Positions 44,012 through 52,828 of a DNA stretch of 64,000 bases are shown in pieces. The notes beneath the pieces are model-generated. The model saw only the letters and a program-made list of their open reading frames with translations, was not told where the DNA came from and made no database searches. The stretch is from Bacillota bacterium (GTDB lineage Bacteria > Bacillota > Clostridia > DSM-8532), in assembly GCA_023415825.1 (NCBI GenBank), contig JAEZJF010000012.1, positions 62,001-126,000 of the forward strand, given 5' to 3'. Every line of letters begins with the position of its first letter. Position 1 is the stretch's first letter. The translations under genes and the position numbers were made by a program.

Positions 44012-45958
44012 ATGGAACGAAAGTATTCTCAGTATCATGCATGGCTTCAAAAGGGTGAAACCTCTCCAACTAAGAAGATGCGCCTTGTGGCACATGAAGG
44101 TGTTGGGAAGACAGCTGTGGACGAATGCACCAGAGGAATGGAGCGCCTATTTGGTCCTGATATCTTTCAGAGCGACTCAGACTATTCAATAATATTAAAA
44201 ATAGACAATAACCTGCCCAAGGAATCTTATCGGCTTACGACTGAAGAAAACGGATTTTACATAGAGGGCGGTGACCAAAGCGGAGTACTTTATGGTGTGT
44301 TTGCCACAATGCTTCGTCTTGGTTCAGGTGAGGTTTTTGAAAATATAAATGAGAATAGTGCTCCGGCAGTACCGCTCCGTCTCTTAAACCATTGGGACAA
44401 CCTGGACGGTAGTGTGGAAAGAGGATATGCCGGAAAATCCATTTTCTTTAAGGGCGGCGATTTTAGCTATAACCCTGATAGAATCAAGGACTATGCACGT
44501 CTTCTTGCTTCGGTGGGTATCAATGGACTGGCAATCAATAATGTGAATGTTACACCACAAAGCGCTAAGCTGATAACAGCAGAAATGCTGCCAAAGGTCG
44601 CAGCATTGGCCGACTTGTTCAGACCCTATGGTATACGGCTTATTCTTTCCGTACACTTTGAAAGCCCTGTTGTTCTGGGCGACCTTACAACATCCGATCC
44701 TTTGGATCAGAGGGTTGCCGACTGGTGGAAATCACGGTCGGATGAAGTTTACAGCTATATACCGGATCTTTTGGGGTTTTTGGTAAAGGCTGACTCCGAA
44801 TTCCGGGGGGGACCGGCTACCTTTGGACGCACTCAGGCTGATGGCGCCAATATGCTGGCAAAAGCGCTGATACAGTATAATGGCCAGGTGTTCTGGCGCT
44901 GCTTTGTATACGATTATCAGCAGGATTGGCGGGATAAAAGCACAGACCGCCCTAAAGCAGCCTTTGAGCATTTTCAGCCCCTTGACGGATTGTTTGAACC
45001 AAATGTCATACTTCAAATTAAATTCGGGCCTGTTGATTTTCAGGTTCATGAGCCTCTTTCTCCGCTGTTCGGGGCTATGAAATACACATCCCAGGGTATG
45101 GAGCTTCAAATCGCGCAGGAGTATACCGGCCAGCAGATAGATCTATACGCTCTGGCAGTACAGTGGGAAGAAGTTTTCACATCGTTTATAGATGAGCAGC
45201 GGAGCGTAAGGGACTTGATAGGCAAAGAAATAGATACTGTTTGTGGGGTCTCCAATATCGGTGATGACAATAACTGGGCCGGAAGCATTCTTGCGCAGGC
45301 CAATCTATTTTCCTTCGGTCGCATGGTATGGAGCCCGGAACTGACTTCTGATGAAATCTTGCGTGAATGGGTGCAGCTAACCTTCGGATCAGATCCTTCC
45401 CTGGTGGAAAGCTTAACAGGCATGATGCTTGCATCAAGAAAAGTATATGCCAAGTATACAGCCCCTCTGGGAATAGGATGGATGGTCAATCCCGGCAATC
45501 ATTACGGTCCAAGCGTAGATGGTTATGAGTACGGGAAATGGGGTACATATCATCGTGCTGACCATAAGGAAATTGGTGTGGATAGAACGTCCCGGGGTAC
45601 AGGCTTAACGCTCCAATATGACCCATGGCTGGCTGGGATTTATGACAATGTGGAAACCTGCCCGGAGGAATTACTGCTATTTTTTCATCGTCTTCCATAC
45701 GATTTCATCTTGAAAAGCGGCAAGACACTCATTCAGCACATCTATGACACGCATTTTGAGGGCGTTGAGGAAGTGAAAGGCTTTATCAGTTTATGGAGCG
45801 CACTTAAGGATAAGCTTCCGAAGGAAGCATTCGAATCAGTGAAGGAACGACTTGATCTTCAGCTCTCAAATGCCATTGAATGGCGGGATGTTATAAACAC
45901 TTACTTTTACCGCAAGACTGGTATTCCTGATTCATTGGGAAGGACAATATTCAAATAA
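44012..45958 (+). CDS. aguA: Alpha-glucuronidase, GH67
   Basis: A 648-residue cytoplasmic enzyme that removes D-glucuronate or 4-O-methyl-D-glucuronate from xylo-oligosaccharides. Glu263 (KADSEF), Asp342 (GPVDFQVHEP) and Glu370 (LQIAQEYTG) are spaced exactly as the acid Glu285 and base pair Asp364/Glu392 of Geobacillus AguA, with a constant offset of 22. WMVNPGNHYGPSVDGYEY near residue 492 is also typical. No signal peptide. The start is uncertain: ATG 44012, GTG 44006 and TTG 43988 are in frame after GAGCGGGGG. It leads an operon with an importer. Confidence 0.95.
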   Translation: MERKYSQYHAWLQKGETSPTKKMRLVAHEGVGKTAVDECTRGMERLFGPDIFQSDSDYSIILKIDNNLPKESYRLTTEENGFYIEGGDQSGVLYGVFATMLRLGSGEVFENINENSAPAVPLRLLNHWDNLDGSVERGYAGKSIFFKGGDFSYNPDRIKDYARLLASVGINGLAINNVNVTPQSAKLITAEMLPKVAALADLFRPYGIRLILSVHFESPVVLGDLTTSDPLDQRVADWWKSRSDEVYSYIPDLLGFLVKADSEFRGGPATFGRTQADGANMLAKALIQYNGQVFWRCFVYDYQQDWRDKSTDRPKAAFEHFQPLDGLFEPNVILQIKFGPVDFQVHEPLSPLFGAMKYTSQGMELQIAQEYTGQQIDLYALAVQWEEVFTSFIDEQRSVRDLIGKEIDTVCGVSNIGDDNNWAGSILAQANLFSFGRMVWSPELTSDEILREWVQLTFGSDPSLVESLTGMMLASRKVYAKYTAPLGIGWMVNPGNHYGPSVDGYEYGKWGTYHRADHKEIGVDRTSRGTGLTLQYDPWLAGIYDNVETCPEELLLFFHRLPYDFILKSGKTLIQHIYDTHFEGVEEVKGFISLWSALKDKLPKEAFESVKERLDLQLSNAIEWRDVINTYFYRKTGIPDSLGRTIFK

Positions 45959-45986
45959 AGGCGTTGAAAGCAAGGGGGATGCGGCT

Positions 45987-46937
45987 GTGAAAACTATTCC
46001 TTTGAAGCCATTAACCGGAAGGGGCCGGAAGGCTCTTATCTACATAGGAAGGTACTGGACCCTCTATCTTCTGCTGATTCTTCCTCTTGCTTATTTTGTG
46101 ATTTTTAAGTATATACCTATGACATATATACAAATAGCGTTCAAGAAGTACAGCATCATCCAAAGCGCTTGGGAGATGCCGTGGGCGGAAAACGGCGGAT
46201 TTCAGTTCTTCATAAAGGCCTTTTCCAACCGTGACTTCCTCTTTGCTCTGAGAAACACCCTCACGCTGAACCTACTCGACCTGGTGGTTGGCTTTCCCGC
46301 CCCTATTATACTGGCGTTGCTGCTCAACGAGCTGGCGTTCAAACGGTTTAAGCGCCTCACACAGACCGTTGCCTACATGCCACACTTTCTCTCGTGGATT
46401 ATCATCTCCGGCCTGGCGCTGCAGATCCTCGCACCCACAACAGGCCTTGTAAACATTGTTCTTAATCGTATGGGTTTCGCTTCCATCCCGTTTCTCAACG
46501 ATCCTTCTCACTGGATAGCAACCTACGTATTTCTGGGAGTTTGGCAGAGCGTCGGGTGGAACACCATCATTTATCTGGCGGCGATTACGGGCATCAACCC
46601 CGAGCTGTATGAGGCAGCTGCCATGGATGGAGCCGGCCGCTTCAGAAGAATATGGCACATTACATTGCCGGGCCTGCGTCCCACTATCATCGTTTTGCTC
46701 ATTTTGAGTCTCGGGCGCATCCTGGGCAGTGAATTTGACAGGCCATATGCCTTGGGGAACGCTTTGGTCAACAACGTGTCAAATGTTATTGCAACTTTCG
46801 TCTATACAAACGGTATCCGCGGTCTGCAATTCTCGCTGACCACAGCAGTAGGACTGTTCCAGTCTGTCGTCGGTGTCATTTTTGTACTCTCGGCTAACGC
46901 TGTGGCCAAAAAGTTCGGCGATCGCGGCATTATATAG
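45987..46937 (+). CDS. Oligosaccharide ABC permease, LplB-like (second system)
   Basis: A 316-residue CUT1 permease. YWTLYLLLILPLAYFVIFKYIPM and the contact loop YEAAAMDGAGRFRRIWHITLPGL match LplB-type proteins. The start is GTG at 45987, seven bases after AAGGGGGA; an ATG at 45979 in another frame stops after three codons. It is a paralogue of the permease at 23680. It lies 28 bases after GH67. Confidence 0.9.
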   Translation: MKTIPLKPLTGRGRKALIYIGRYWTLYLLLILPLAYFVIFKYIPMTYIQIAFKKYSIIQSAWEMPWAENGGFQFFIKAFSNRDFLFALRNTLTLNLLDLVVGFPAPIILALLLNELAFKRFKRLTQTVAYMPHFLSWIIISGLALQILAPTTGLVNIVLNRMGFASIPFLNDPSHWIATYVFLGVWQSVGWNTIIYLAAITGINPELYEAAAMDGAGRFRRIWHITLPGLRPTIIVLLILSLGRILGSEFDRPYALGNALVNNVSNVIATFVYTNGIRGLQFSLTTAVGLFQSVVGVIFVLSANAVAKKFGDRGII

Positions 46938-46952
46938 AGGAGGTCATACAAC

Positions 46953-47822
46953 ATGATTAAAACGAAAAAGACTAAATTTGGTGATTGGGTTGTTGCTTTC
47001 CTCTGCTTCCTGCTTATTTTGGTTTGTCTATTGCCACTGGTTAACGTTTTGGCACGTTCTTTAAGTTCTTCGGATGCCCTTATCCGCAACCAGGTTACGC
47101 TTTGGCCCAAGGGCCTAAATCTTGAGGCCTACCGTATGGTGCTCAAAGACACCAAGTACACCTGGTCCCTTACCTGGACTGCCATATTGACAGTCATCTG
47201 CACCGTCGTGTCCTTGGTCATGACCACCATATGCGCTTACCCGCTTATTTACGATAAACTCAAAGGACGTAAATTTTTTAGTACTTTAATTATCATTACC
47301 ATGTACTTTAACGCAGGAACAATTCCGACCTATCTGCTGCTTAGGGACCTGGACTGGATCAGTAAGCCGGTAGTGCTAGTCATTCCGTATTGTTTGAGTG
47401 TATTTAATATGATCATCATGCGCAGCTTTCTGTTCAATATTCCCGAAAGCTTGCGCGAATCCGCGGAAATTGATGGTGCGGGTCCTATTAGGATACTCAT
47501 TAGCATCTACCTGCCCATGTCCACCCCGGTCATTGCCACTCTTTCACTATTCTATGCTGTCGGACGCTGGAACGGCTTCTCAGACGCGCTGATGTATATG
47601 AATGAAAGAAAATACTACCCCATACAGCTTTTACTGTACAACATCATCAATAGCCTTACAAACATTGAGGTTGCCACACAGGAAGGCTTCTCCCGACCGG
47701 GACTTTCTGAGTCGCTCAAGGCTGCAACCGTCATGTTTGCCACCTTACCCATCCTGTTGGTTTACCCGTGGCTGCAAAAGTACTTTATTACGGGTGTTAC
47801 CCTTGGTGCGGTAAAGGAATAG
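46953..47822 (+). CDS. Oligosaccharide ABC permease, LplC-like (second system)
   Basis: A 289-residue CUT1 permease. The contact loop reads ESAEIDGAGPIRILISIYLPMSTP and the C-terminus ends PWLQKYFITGVTLGAVKE, as in LplC. TAGAGGAGG precedes the ATG. It pairs with the permease just upstream and with the binding protein just downstream. Confidence 0.92.
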   Translation: MIKTKKTKFGDWVVAFLCFLLILVCLLPLVNVLARSLSSSDALIRNQVTLWPKGLNLEAYRMVLKDTKYTWSLTWTAILTVICTVVSLVMTTICAYPLIYDKLKGRKFFSTLIIITMYFNAGTIPTYLLLRDLDWISKPVVLVIPYCLSVFNMIIMRSFLFNIPESLRESAEIDGAGPIRILISIYLPMSTPVIATLSLFYAVGRWNGFSDALMYMNERKYYPIQLLLYNIINSLTNIEVATQEGFSRPGLSESLKAATVMFATLPILLVYPWLQKYFITGVTLGAVKE

Positions 47823-47870
47823 CTAGTGCCCCGGACACGATGTGTCTAATAATATATGAGGAGGATTAAC

Positions 47871-49538
47871 ATGAAAAGATTGCTTTCAATCCTGCTTGCC
47901 TGTTTCATGATGGTCTCGCTTTTTGCGGCCTGCGGTCAGGAAGTTTCGGCACCTACACCGACACCAAGCGCATCGACGCCTGCGGAGAGCACCCCCGCTC
48001 CGAGCAATGCTGAAATTGTTGACGGCAAGTTCACCAAAACAAGATCCATCACCGTTGAGGTGTACGACCGCGGCAACGATGGCGGTTCAAAGCCAGAAGA
48101 CAATTTCTACACCAACTTCATTAAAGAGGGTATGCTCCGAGACCACAACGTTGAGGTTACTTTCGTTCCCGTAGGCCGCTGGACCGAGGTTGATGAAATC
48201 AACAACCTGCTTGCAGCCGGTAATGCACCCGATATCTGCGTCACTTACAGCTACCCGACAATCCAGACCTATGCCAACATGGGCGGTGTACTTGATCTGG
48301 CTCCTCATGTTACTGATAACAAGGATATATTACCCAACCTTTGGGACTTGCTTAAAGAAGAGAACATTTACTATGACAAAGACCCCGTAAAGGGCACCCT
48401 ATGGGCTCTTGAAGCCAGACTCATCCACAACATGAGAATCAATACTTTCGTCCGTGAGGATTGGTTGAAGAAGCTTAACATTAATGAGCCCACCACCCTT
48501 GCAGAATTCGAAAGCATGCTGAAGGCGTTCAAGGATAATGCTTCCACACTTCTCGAAAAAGATGCTGATAAGATGATTCCTTTCTCCATCAGCTACGATG
48601 TGGGCTGGCGTGCAGACAATCTGAATGCATCCTTCTTCCCGGACAGCATGACGGAAAAAGAAATGTATGTCAATGGTTTCGATGACAGACATCTTTTGTT
48701 CTCGGGTTACAAGAAAGGCATCCAGGTTCTCAATAAATGGTATAACGAAGGCCTTGTCTGGAAGGACTTCGCGCTCTATACCAAGGGTGATACCACTGAA
48801 GATAATCTCTTGAAGGCTGGCTATGTCGGTGCCTTCATCCACAACTGGGACTATCCTTACCGTAATGGTCAGGAAGGTATCCATGCAAACTTACAAAAGC
48901 TCGTAGGACCCGAGGCTGCATTTATCGCAGTGGATCCTTTCAAAAACGAAGCCGGAAAGAATGCGAAGTTCGTCGGAAGTACTGTTGACCGTAAGGTATT
49001 CTTCCCATCTACAAACGATGAGCCCCTTGCTTCCATGCTGTACCTTGACTGGATCAGCAAGCTTGAAAACCGTATTTTCCTCCAGACTGGCGAAAAGGGT
49101 GTAACCCATGTGGTTCATTCCGACGGCACTGTACAACTGATTGCTATGCCAAGCGGTGATCCCAAGATCATGAACTCTCCTAACAATATTGACTACACCA
49201 TTACCGCAAATGGTCTGGACCTCGGCGATGCCGAAAAGACTATCAGATCAATGGCTCTCGGTTATGCCGGCGTTGACCGTAGATTTGTTGAAAAAGCTTT
49301 AAAGTGCGCCAAAAACGAGGGCAGAATGACTCCGGCTGTTCATGTTGGTGAAATCAAGGCCGAAGAAGGTATGGGTGCGGCACTTCCTGAGAAGCGCGAT
49401 ACCTTCCTGCAACAATCGGTTAATGCTAAACCTGATGATTTCGATAAAGTATTCGATGCCGGCCTACAGGATTATCTCAATACCGGCGGCCAAGCCATTA
49501 TTGACGAGCGTAAAACTGCGTACGAAAAATATCACTAA
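47871..49538 (+). CDS. Oligosaccharide-binding lipoprotein (second system)
   Basis: A 555-residue extracellular binding protein. The signal peptide ends in lipobox VSLFAAC, followed by a Thr/Pro/Ser linker (APTPTPSASTPAESTPAPS). It is of the large LplA-type class with the tail FDKVFDAGLQDYLNTGGQAII. TGAGGAGG precedes the ATG at 47871, and an ATG at 47856 lies before that site. It probably captures (glucurono)xylo-oligosaccharides, which is inference from GH67 and GH3. A hairpin follows its stop. Confidence 0.92.
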   Translation: MKRLLSILLACFMMVSLFAACGQEVSAPTPTPSASTPAESTPAPSNAEIVDGKFTKTRSITVEVYDRGNDGGSKPEDNFYTNFIKEGMLRDHNVEVTFVPVGRWTEVDEINNLLAAGNAPDICVTYSYPTIQTYANMGGVLDLAPHVTDNKDILPNLWDLLKEENIYYDKDPVKGTLWALEARLIHNMRINTFVREDWLKKLNINEPTTLAEFESMLKAFKDNASTLLEKDADKMIPFSISYDVGWRADNLNASFFPDSMTEKEMYVNGFDDRHLLFSGYKKGIQVLNKWYNEGLVWKDFALYTKGDTTEDNLLKAGYVGAFIHNWDYPYRNGQEGIHANLQKLVGPEAAFIAVDPFKNEAGKNAKFVGSTVDRKVFFPSTNDEPLASMLYLDWISKLENRIFLQTGEKGVTHVVHSDGTVQLIAMPSGDPKIMNSPNNIDYTITANGLDLGDAEKTIRSMALGYAGVDRRFVEKALKCAKNEGRMTPAVHVGEIKAEEGMGAALPEKRDTFLQQSVNAKPDDFDKVFDAGLQDYLNTGGQAIIDERKTAYEKYH

Positions 49539-49574
49539 TAGGTAACCGATAATCATAATATTTATTCAAGAGTA

Positions 49575-49602
49575 GGGGGAATTGCGGTAGCGCAGTTCCC
49601 TC
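49575..49602 (+). repeat. Hairpin between the second binding-protein gene and GH2
   Basis: GGGAATTGCG and CGCAGTTCCC form a 10-bp stem (one G-T pair) with a GTAG loop. No T run follows. It may protect the binding-protein mRNA or dampen read-through into the enzyme genes. Confidence 0.65.
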
Positions 49603-49641
49603 TCTGAGCATTAAACGGGTCGAGGCTAGAGGAGGCTTAAA

Positions 49642-52600
49642 ATGATACGCTTCAATGACGGCTGGCTGTTTGCAAAGGGTGAGCCGGTGAACTTTGAACC
49701 GGTGGAATTGCCCCATGATTGGCTGATTCCCGATACGAACAATCTGTATGGAAGCGGAATTGGCTGGTATAAACGGGAACTGGACGCGAGCTTCTTAAAA
49801 GAGGGGCAGCGGCTCTTGCTGCGCTTTGACGGCGTGTATATGGACAGCACTCTGTTTGTCAACGGAAAGGTAGCCGGGGAATGGAAGTACGGCTACACCG
49901 CCTTTGAGCACGACATCACTGACCTTGTTACAAGAGATAGCAATAATACCCTGCTGCTGAAGGTTAATTACATGGCACCCAGCGGCCGTTGGTACACCGG
50001 GGCCGGCATCTACAGGGATGTGTTCCTGAAGGTCAAAAACGCCTGTCATTTTGTATCGGACGGCCTATACATAACCACCGGCAAACGTGATAATCAATGG
50101 TTTTATGAAGTCGATGCCGAGGTCGAAACAGGCGGCAAGCCCTACACACTTAGGCACACGTTGACAGATGCCCAGGGTGAAATCATAGCCTGGGACATTG
50201 ATAATCCCTATCTTTACACATTACGCTCCGAGCTTTTGATAGATGGTGTAGTAACAGACACCGAAGACACCCGTTTTGGCTTCCGGACAATTGACTTTAC
50301 CACCCATAAGGGCTTTTTCTTGAATGGGCGGTACTTGAAGCTAAATGGTGTGTGTCTGCACCATGATTTGGGCGCGCTTGGAGCTGCCGTGCATCCGGAT
50401 GCTATCCGCCGGCAGCTGACCCTGCTAAAAAGCATGGGGGTCAACGCGCTTAGGACCGCGCACAACCCTCCGGCTAAGATTTTCATGGATCTGGCCGACG
50501 AGATGGGCTTTCTGGTCCTATCAGAAATCCTTGATATTTGGATGCAGCCCAAGAATACCTATGATTACGCGCGGTTTTTCGATCAATGGATTGAAAAAGA
50601 CGTGGCATCCTGGATCCGCCGAGACAGGAATCACCCTTCGGTTATCCTGTGGAGTATAGGCAACGAAATACCCGACACACATAATGGCCTGGAAACTGGT
50701 ATGAAAACCTTGCGCCGCTTGATGGAGCTTGCGAAAAAGCACGACCCGAAGGGGCATGCACCTGTGACGCTCTGCTCCAACTATATGCCCTGGGATAATA
50801 CTCAGAAGTGTGCTGATATCATCAAGATCATCGGCTATAACTACGCTGAAGCCCTGTATGAGACCCATCACACCGCATATCCGGATTGGGTCATATACGG
50901 TGGTGAGACCTGCTCCACCGTGCAAAGCCGTGGCGTGTATCATTTCCCGCTCTCCAAGTCCATCTTAGCGGATGATGACCTGCAATGCTCTGCTCTGGGC
51001 AACAGCACAACCAGCTGGGGCGCAAAAAATGTGGAGACCTGCATCCAGGCAGACCGGGATATCCCCTTTTCACTAGGCCAGTTTATCTGGGCAGGACAGG
51101 ACTACATTGGTGAGCCGACTCCCTACCATACCAAAAATTCTTATATGGGTCACATTGACACGGCGGGCTTTCCCAAAGACTCCTATTATCTGTTCCAAGC
51201 CGCATGGACTGATTATAAAAAAGCACCCATGGTGCACGTTTTTCCTTATTGGGACTTCTCGCCCGGACAGATCATTGATGTACGTGTGTGTTCCAACGCA
51301 CCTGAAATTGAGTTGTTTTTTAACGACGAAAGCTTGGGGGCAGTGGCATTGGGCGACCGCTATATTGCCGATTGGAAGATACCCTATCGTCTGGGGACGT
51401 TGCGCGCTGTTGCCTATGATGAAAAAGGGACAGTGATTTCTGAGGAATATAAGCGGTCCTTCGGCGATGTGGAGAGTCTTCAAATCAAGAGTGATTTCTT
51501 CGGAGAGCTGGCATTCATCACCATTACAGCCGTGGACAAGAATGGGAATCCTGTTGAGAATGCCAATCGCCGGGTTCGCGTCTCTGTGGAGGAAGGGACG
51601 CTTTTAGGGCTGGATAACGGTGATGCAACGGACTACGACCAGTATCAAACCGAAAACAGGCGGCTCTTCAGCGGGAAACTGCTGGCCATTGTGAAGACAA
51701 AGGAGGGTAAGATCCCGCGTATTACAGCAGATCTGGATGAAAGTGACATTCCCATTCGCAAGATCGAGCTGGAGGCATGTGGTTATACTGTCACTGCGCG
51801 GATTTTCCCACACAACGCGACATATGATGACCTCTATTGGCGTCTGACCGACGCCGGAGGAATTGACAGCCCGTTGGGCAGCCTGAATGTAGCCGGTGAC
51901 GGCAAAAGCGCGACAGTGATACCAAAGGGTGACGGAGAGCTTTATGTCCGATGCGCTACAAAGAATGGATGCGAGCATGTTACGCTTATCTCTCAGTTGA
52001 CGCTCACCATTATCGGCATGGGTAAGCCGTTTTTGGATCCTTATACCTTTGTATCCGGCGGGCTTTTCAATAGCAGCAATGTGGAGCTGACCAATGGAAA
52101 CGAGCGGGGAGTCGCTACGCTAAGAAATGGCGAAAGCCATGTGGGTTTTAAAGGCCTGGACTTTGGCGACTATGGATCCGATGAGCTGACATTGCCGCTG
52201 TTTCCTCTGGAAAAAGACCCTTTCGCATTTGAGATATGGGAAGGTATGCCTCAGGAAGACGGTATTAAGCTTTGCACAGTATCTTATGACAAGGGTTCTG
52301 TTTGGAACACTTATCAGGAGGTCACCTATAAGCTGCCCCGGCGATTGCGTGGTGTAACCACTCTGTGTCTGGTGTTCCGGCAAAAGGTTCACATTAAGGG
52401 CTTTTGCTTCAAGAAGTATCAAAAAGCATTCCAAAGAATTTCTGCCGCTGAGTGCGACCACATTTACGGTGATTCTTATACAATAAAAGCCGATGCCGTT
52501 GAGAATATCGGCAATAATGTTTCACTTGTTTTTGAAAATATGGATTTTGGAGGCCAGGGAGCGGGTCGTGTTGAACTCTGCTGGCGGTCCGGTCTCGTGA

Positions 52601-52791
52601 GGAATCCCATTCAGTTCGTTTTCGCTGATGGGAAAGAAGAAATTAAGCAAATGGTTGAGATACACCGTGGTGTTGATTACAAAAGCAGCATTTTTGTGAT
52701 GAACGAGAGGATAATAGGCAAAAAGACGGTGTCACTGGTTTTTCTGCCGGGCTGTAACCTTGATCTTGCTTGGTTCCAGTTTATGGTATAA
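49642..52791 (+). CDS. GH2-family glycosidase (beta-galactosidase/beta-glucuronidase type)
   Basis: A 1,049-residue cytoplasmic enzyme. Order: sugar-binding beta domain (1-132; PHDWLIP, ASFLKEGQRLLLRFDGVYMDSTLFVNG), a shortened Ig-like domain (about 133-220), the barrel with acid/base Glu342 in WSIGNEIPD and nucleophile Glu422 in YGGETCS, then large C-terminal domains including a GH2-type bacterial Ig domain. The Ig domain goes from DAQGEIIA straight to WDIDNPYLYTL, where about 30 or more residues are normally present. GAGGAGG precedes the ATG. Specificity (galactose, glucuronate, xylose or arabinose) cannot be decided from sequence. Confidence 0.9.
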   Translation: MIRFNDGWLFAKGEPVNFEPVELPHDWLIPDTNNLYGSGIGWYKRELDASFLKEGQRLLLRFDGVYMDSTLFVNGKVAGEWKYGYTAFEHDITDLVTRDSNNTLLLKVNYMAPSGRWYTGAGIYRDVFLKVKNACHFVSDGLYITTGKRDNQWFYEVDAEVETGGKPYTLRHTLTDAQGEIIAWDIDNPYLYTLRSELLIDGVVTDTEDTRFGFRTIDFTTHKGFFLNGRYLKLNGVCLHHDLGALGAAVHPDAIRRQLTLLKSMGVNALRTAHNPPAKIFMDLADEMGFLVLSEILDIWMQPKNTYDYARFFDQWIEKDVASWIRRDRNHPSVILWSIGNEIPDTHNGLETGMKTLRRLMELAKKHDPKGHAPVTLCSNYMPWDNTQKCADIIKIIGYNYAEALYETHHTAYPDWVIYGGETCSTVQSRGVYHFPLSKSILADDDLQCSALGNSTTSWGAKNVETCIQADRDIPFSLGQFIWAGQDYIGEPTPYHTKNSYMGHIDTAGFPKDSYYLFQAAWTDYKKAPMVHVFPYWDFSPGQIIDVRVCSNAPEIELFFNDESLGAVALGDRYIADWKIPYRLGTLRAVAYDEKGTVISEEYKRSFGDVESLQIKSDFFGELAFITITAVDKNGNPVENANRRVRVSVEEGTLLGLDNGDATDYDQYQTENRRLFSGKLLAIVKTKEGKIPRITADLDESDIPIRKIELEACGYTVTARIFPHNATYDDLYWRLTDAGGIDSPLGSLNVAGDGKSATVIPKGDGELYVRCATKNGCEHVTLISQLTLTIIGMGKPFLDPYTFVSGGLFNSSNVELTNGNERGVATLRNGESHVGFKGLDFGDYGSDELTLPLFPLEKDPFAFEIWEGMPQEDGIKLCTVSYDKGSVWNTYQEVTYKLPRRLRGVTTLCLVFRQKVHIKGFCFKKYQKAFQRISAAECDHIYGDSYTIKADAVENIGNNVSLVFENMDFGGQGAGRVELCWRSGLVRNPIQFVFADGKEEIKQMVEIHRGVDYKSSIFVMNERIIGKKTVSLVFLPGCNLDLAWFQFMV

Positions 52792-52828
52792 TTTGAATGT
52801 ATTCATAAATAGAAAGGTCGATCTTTTG

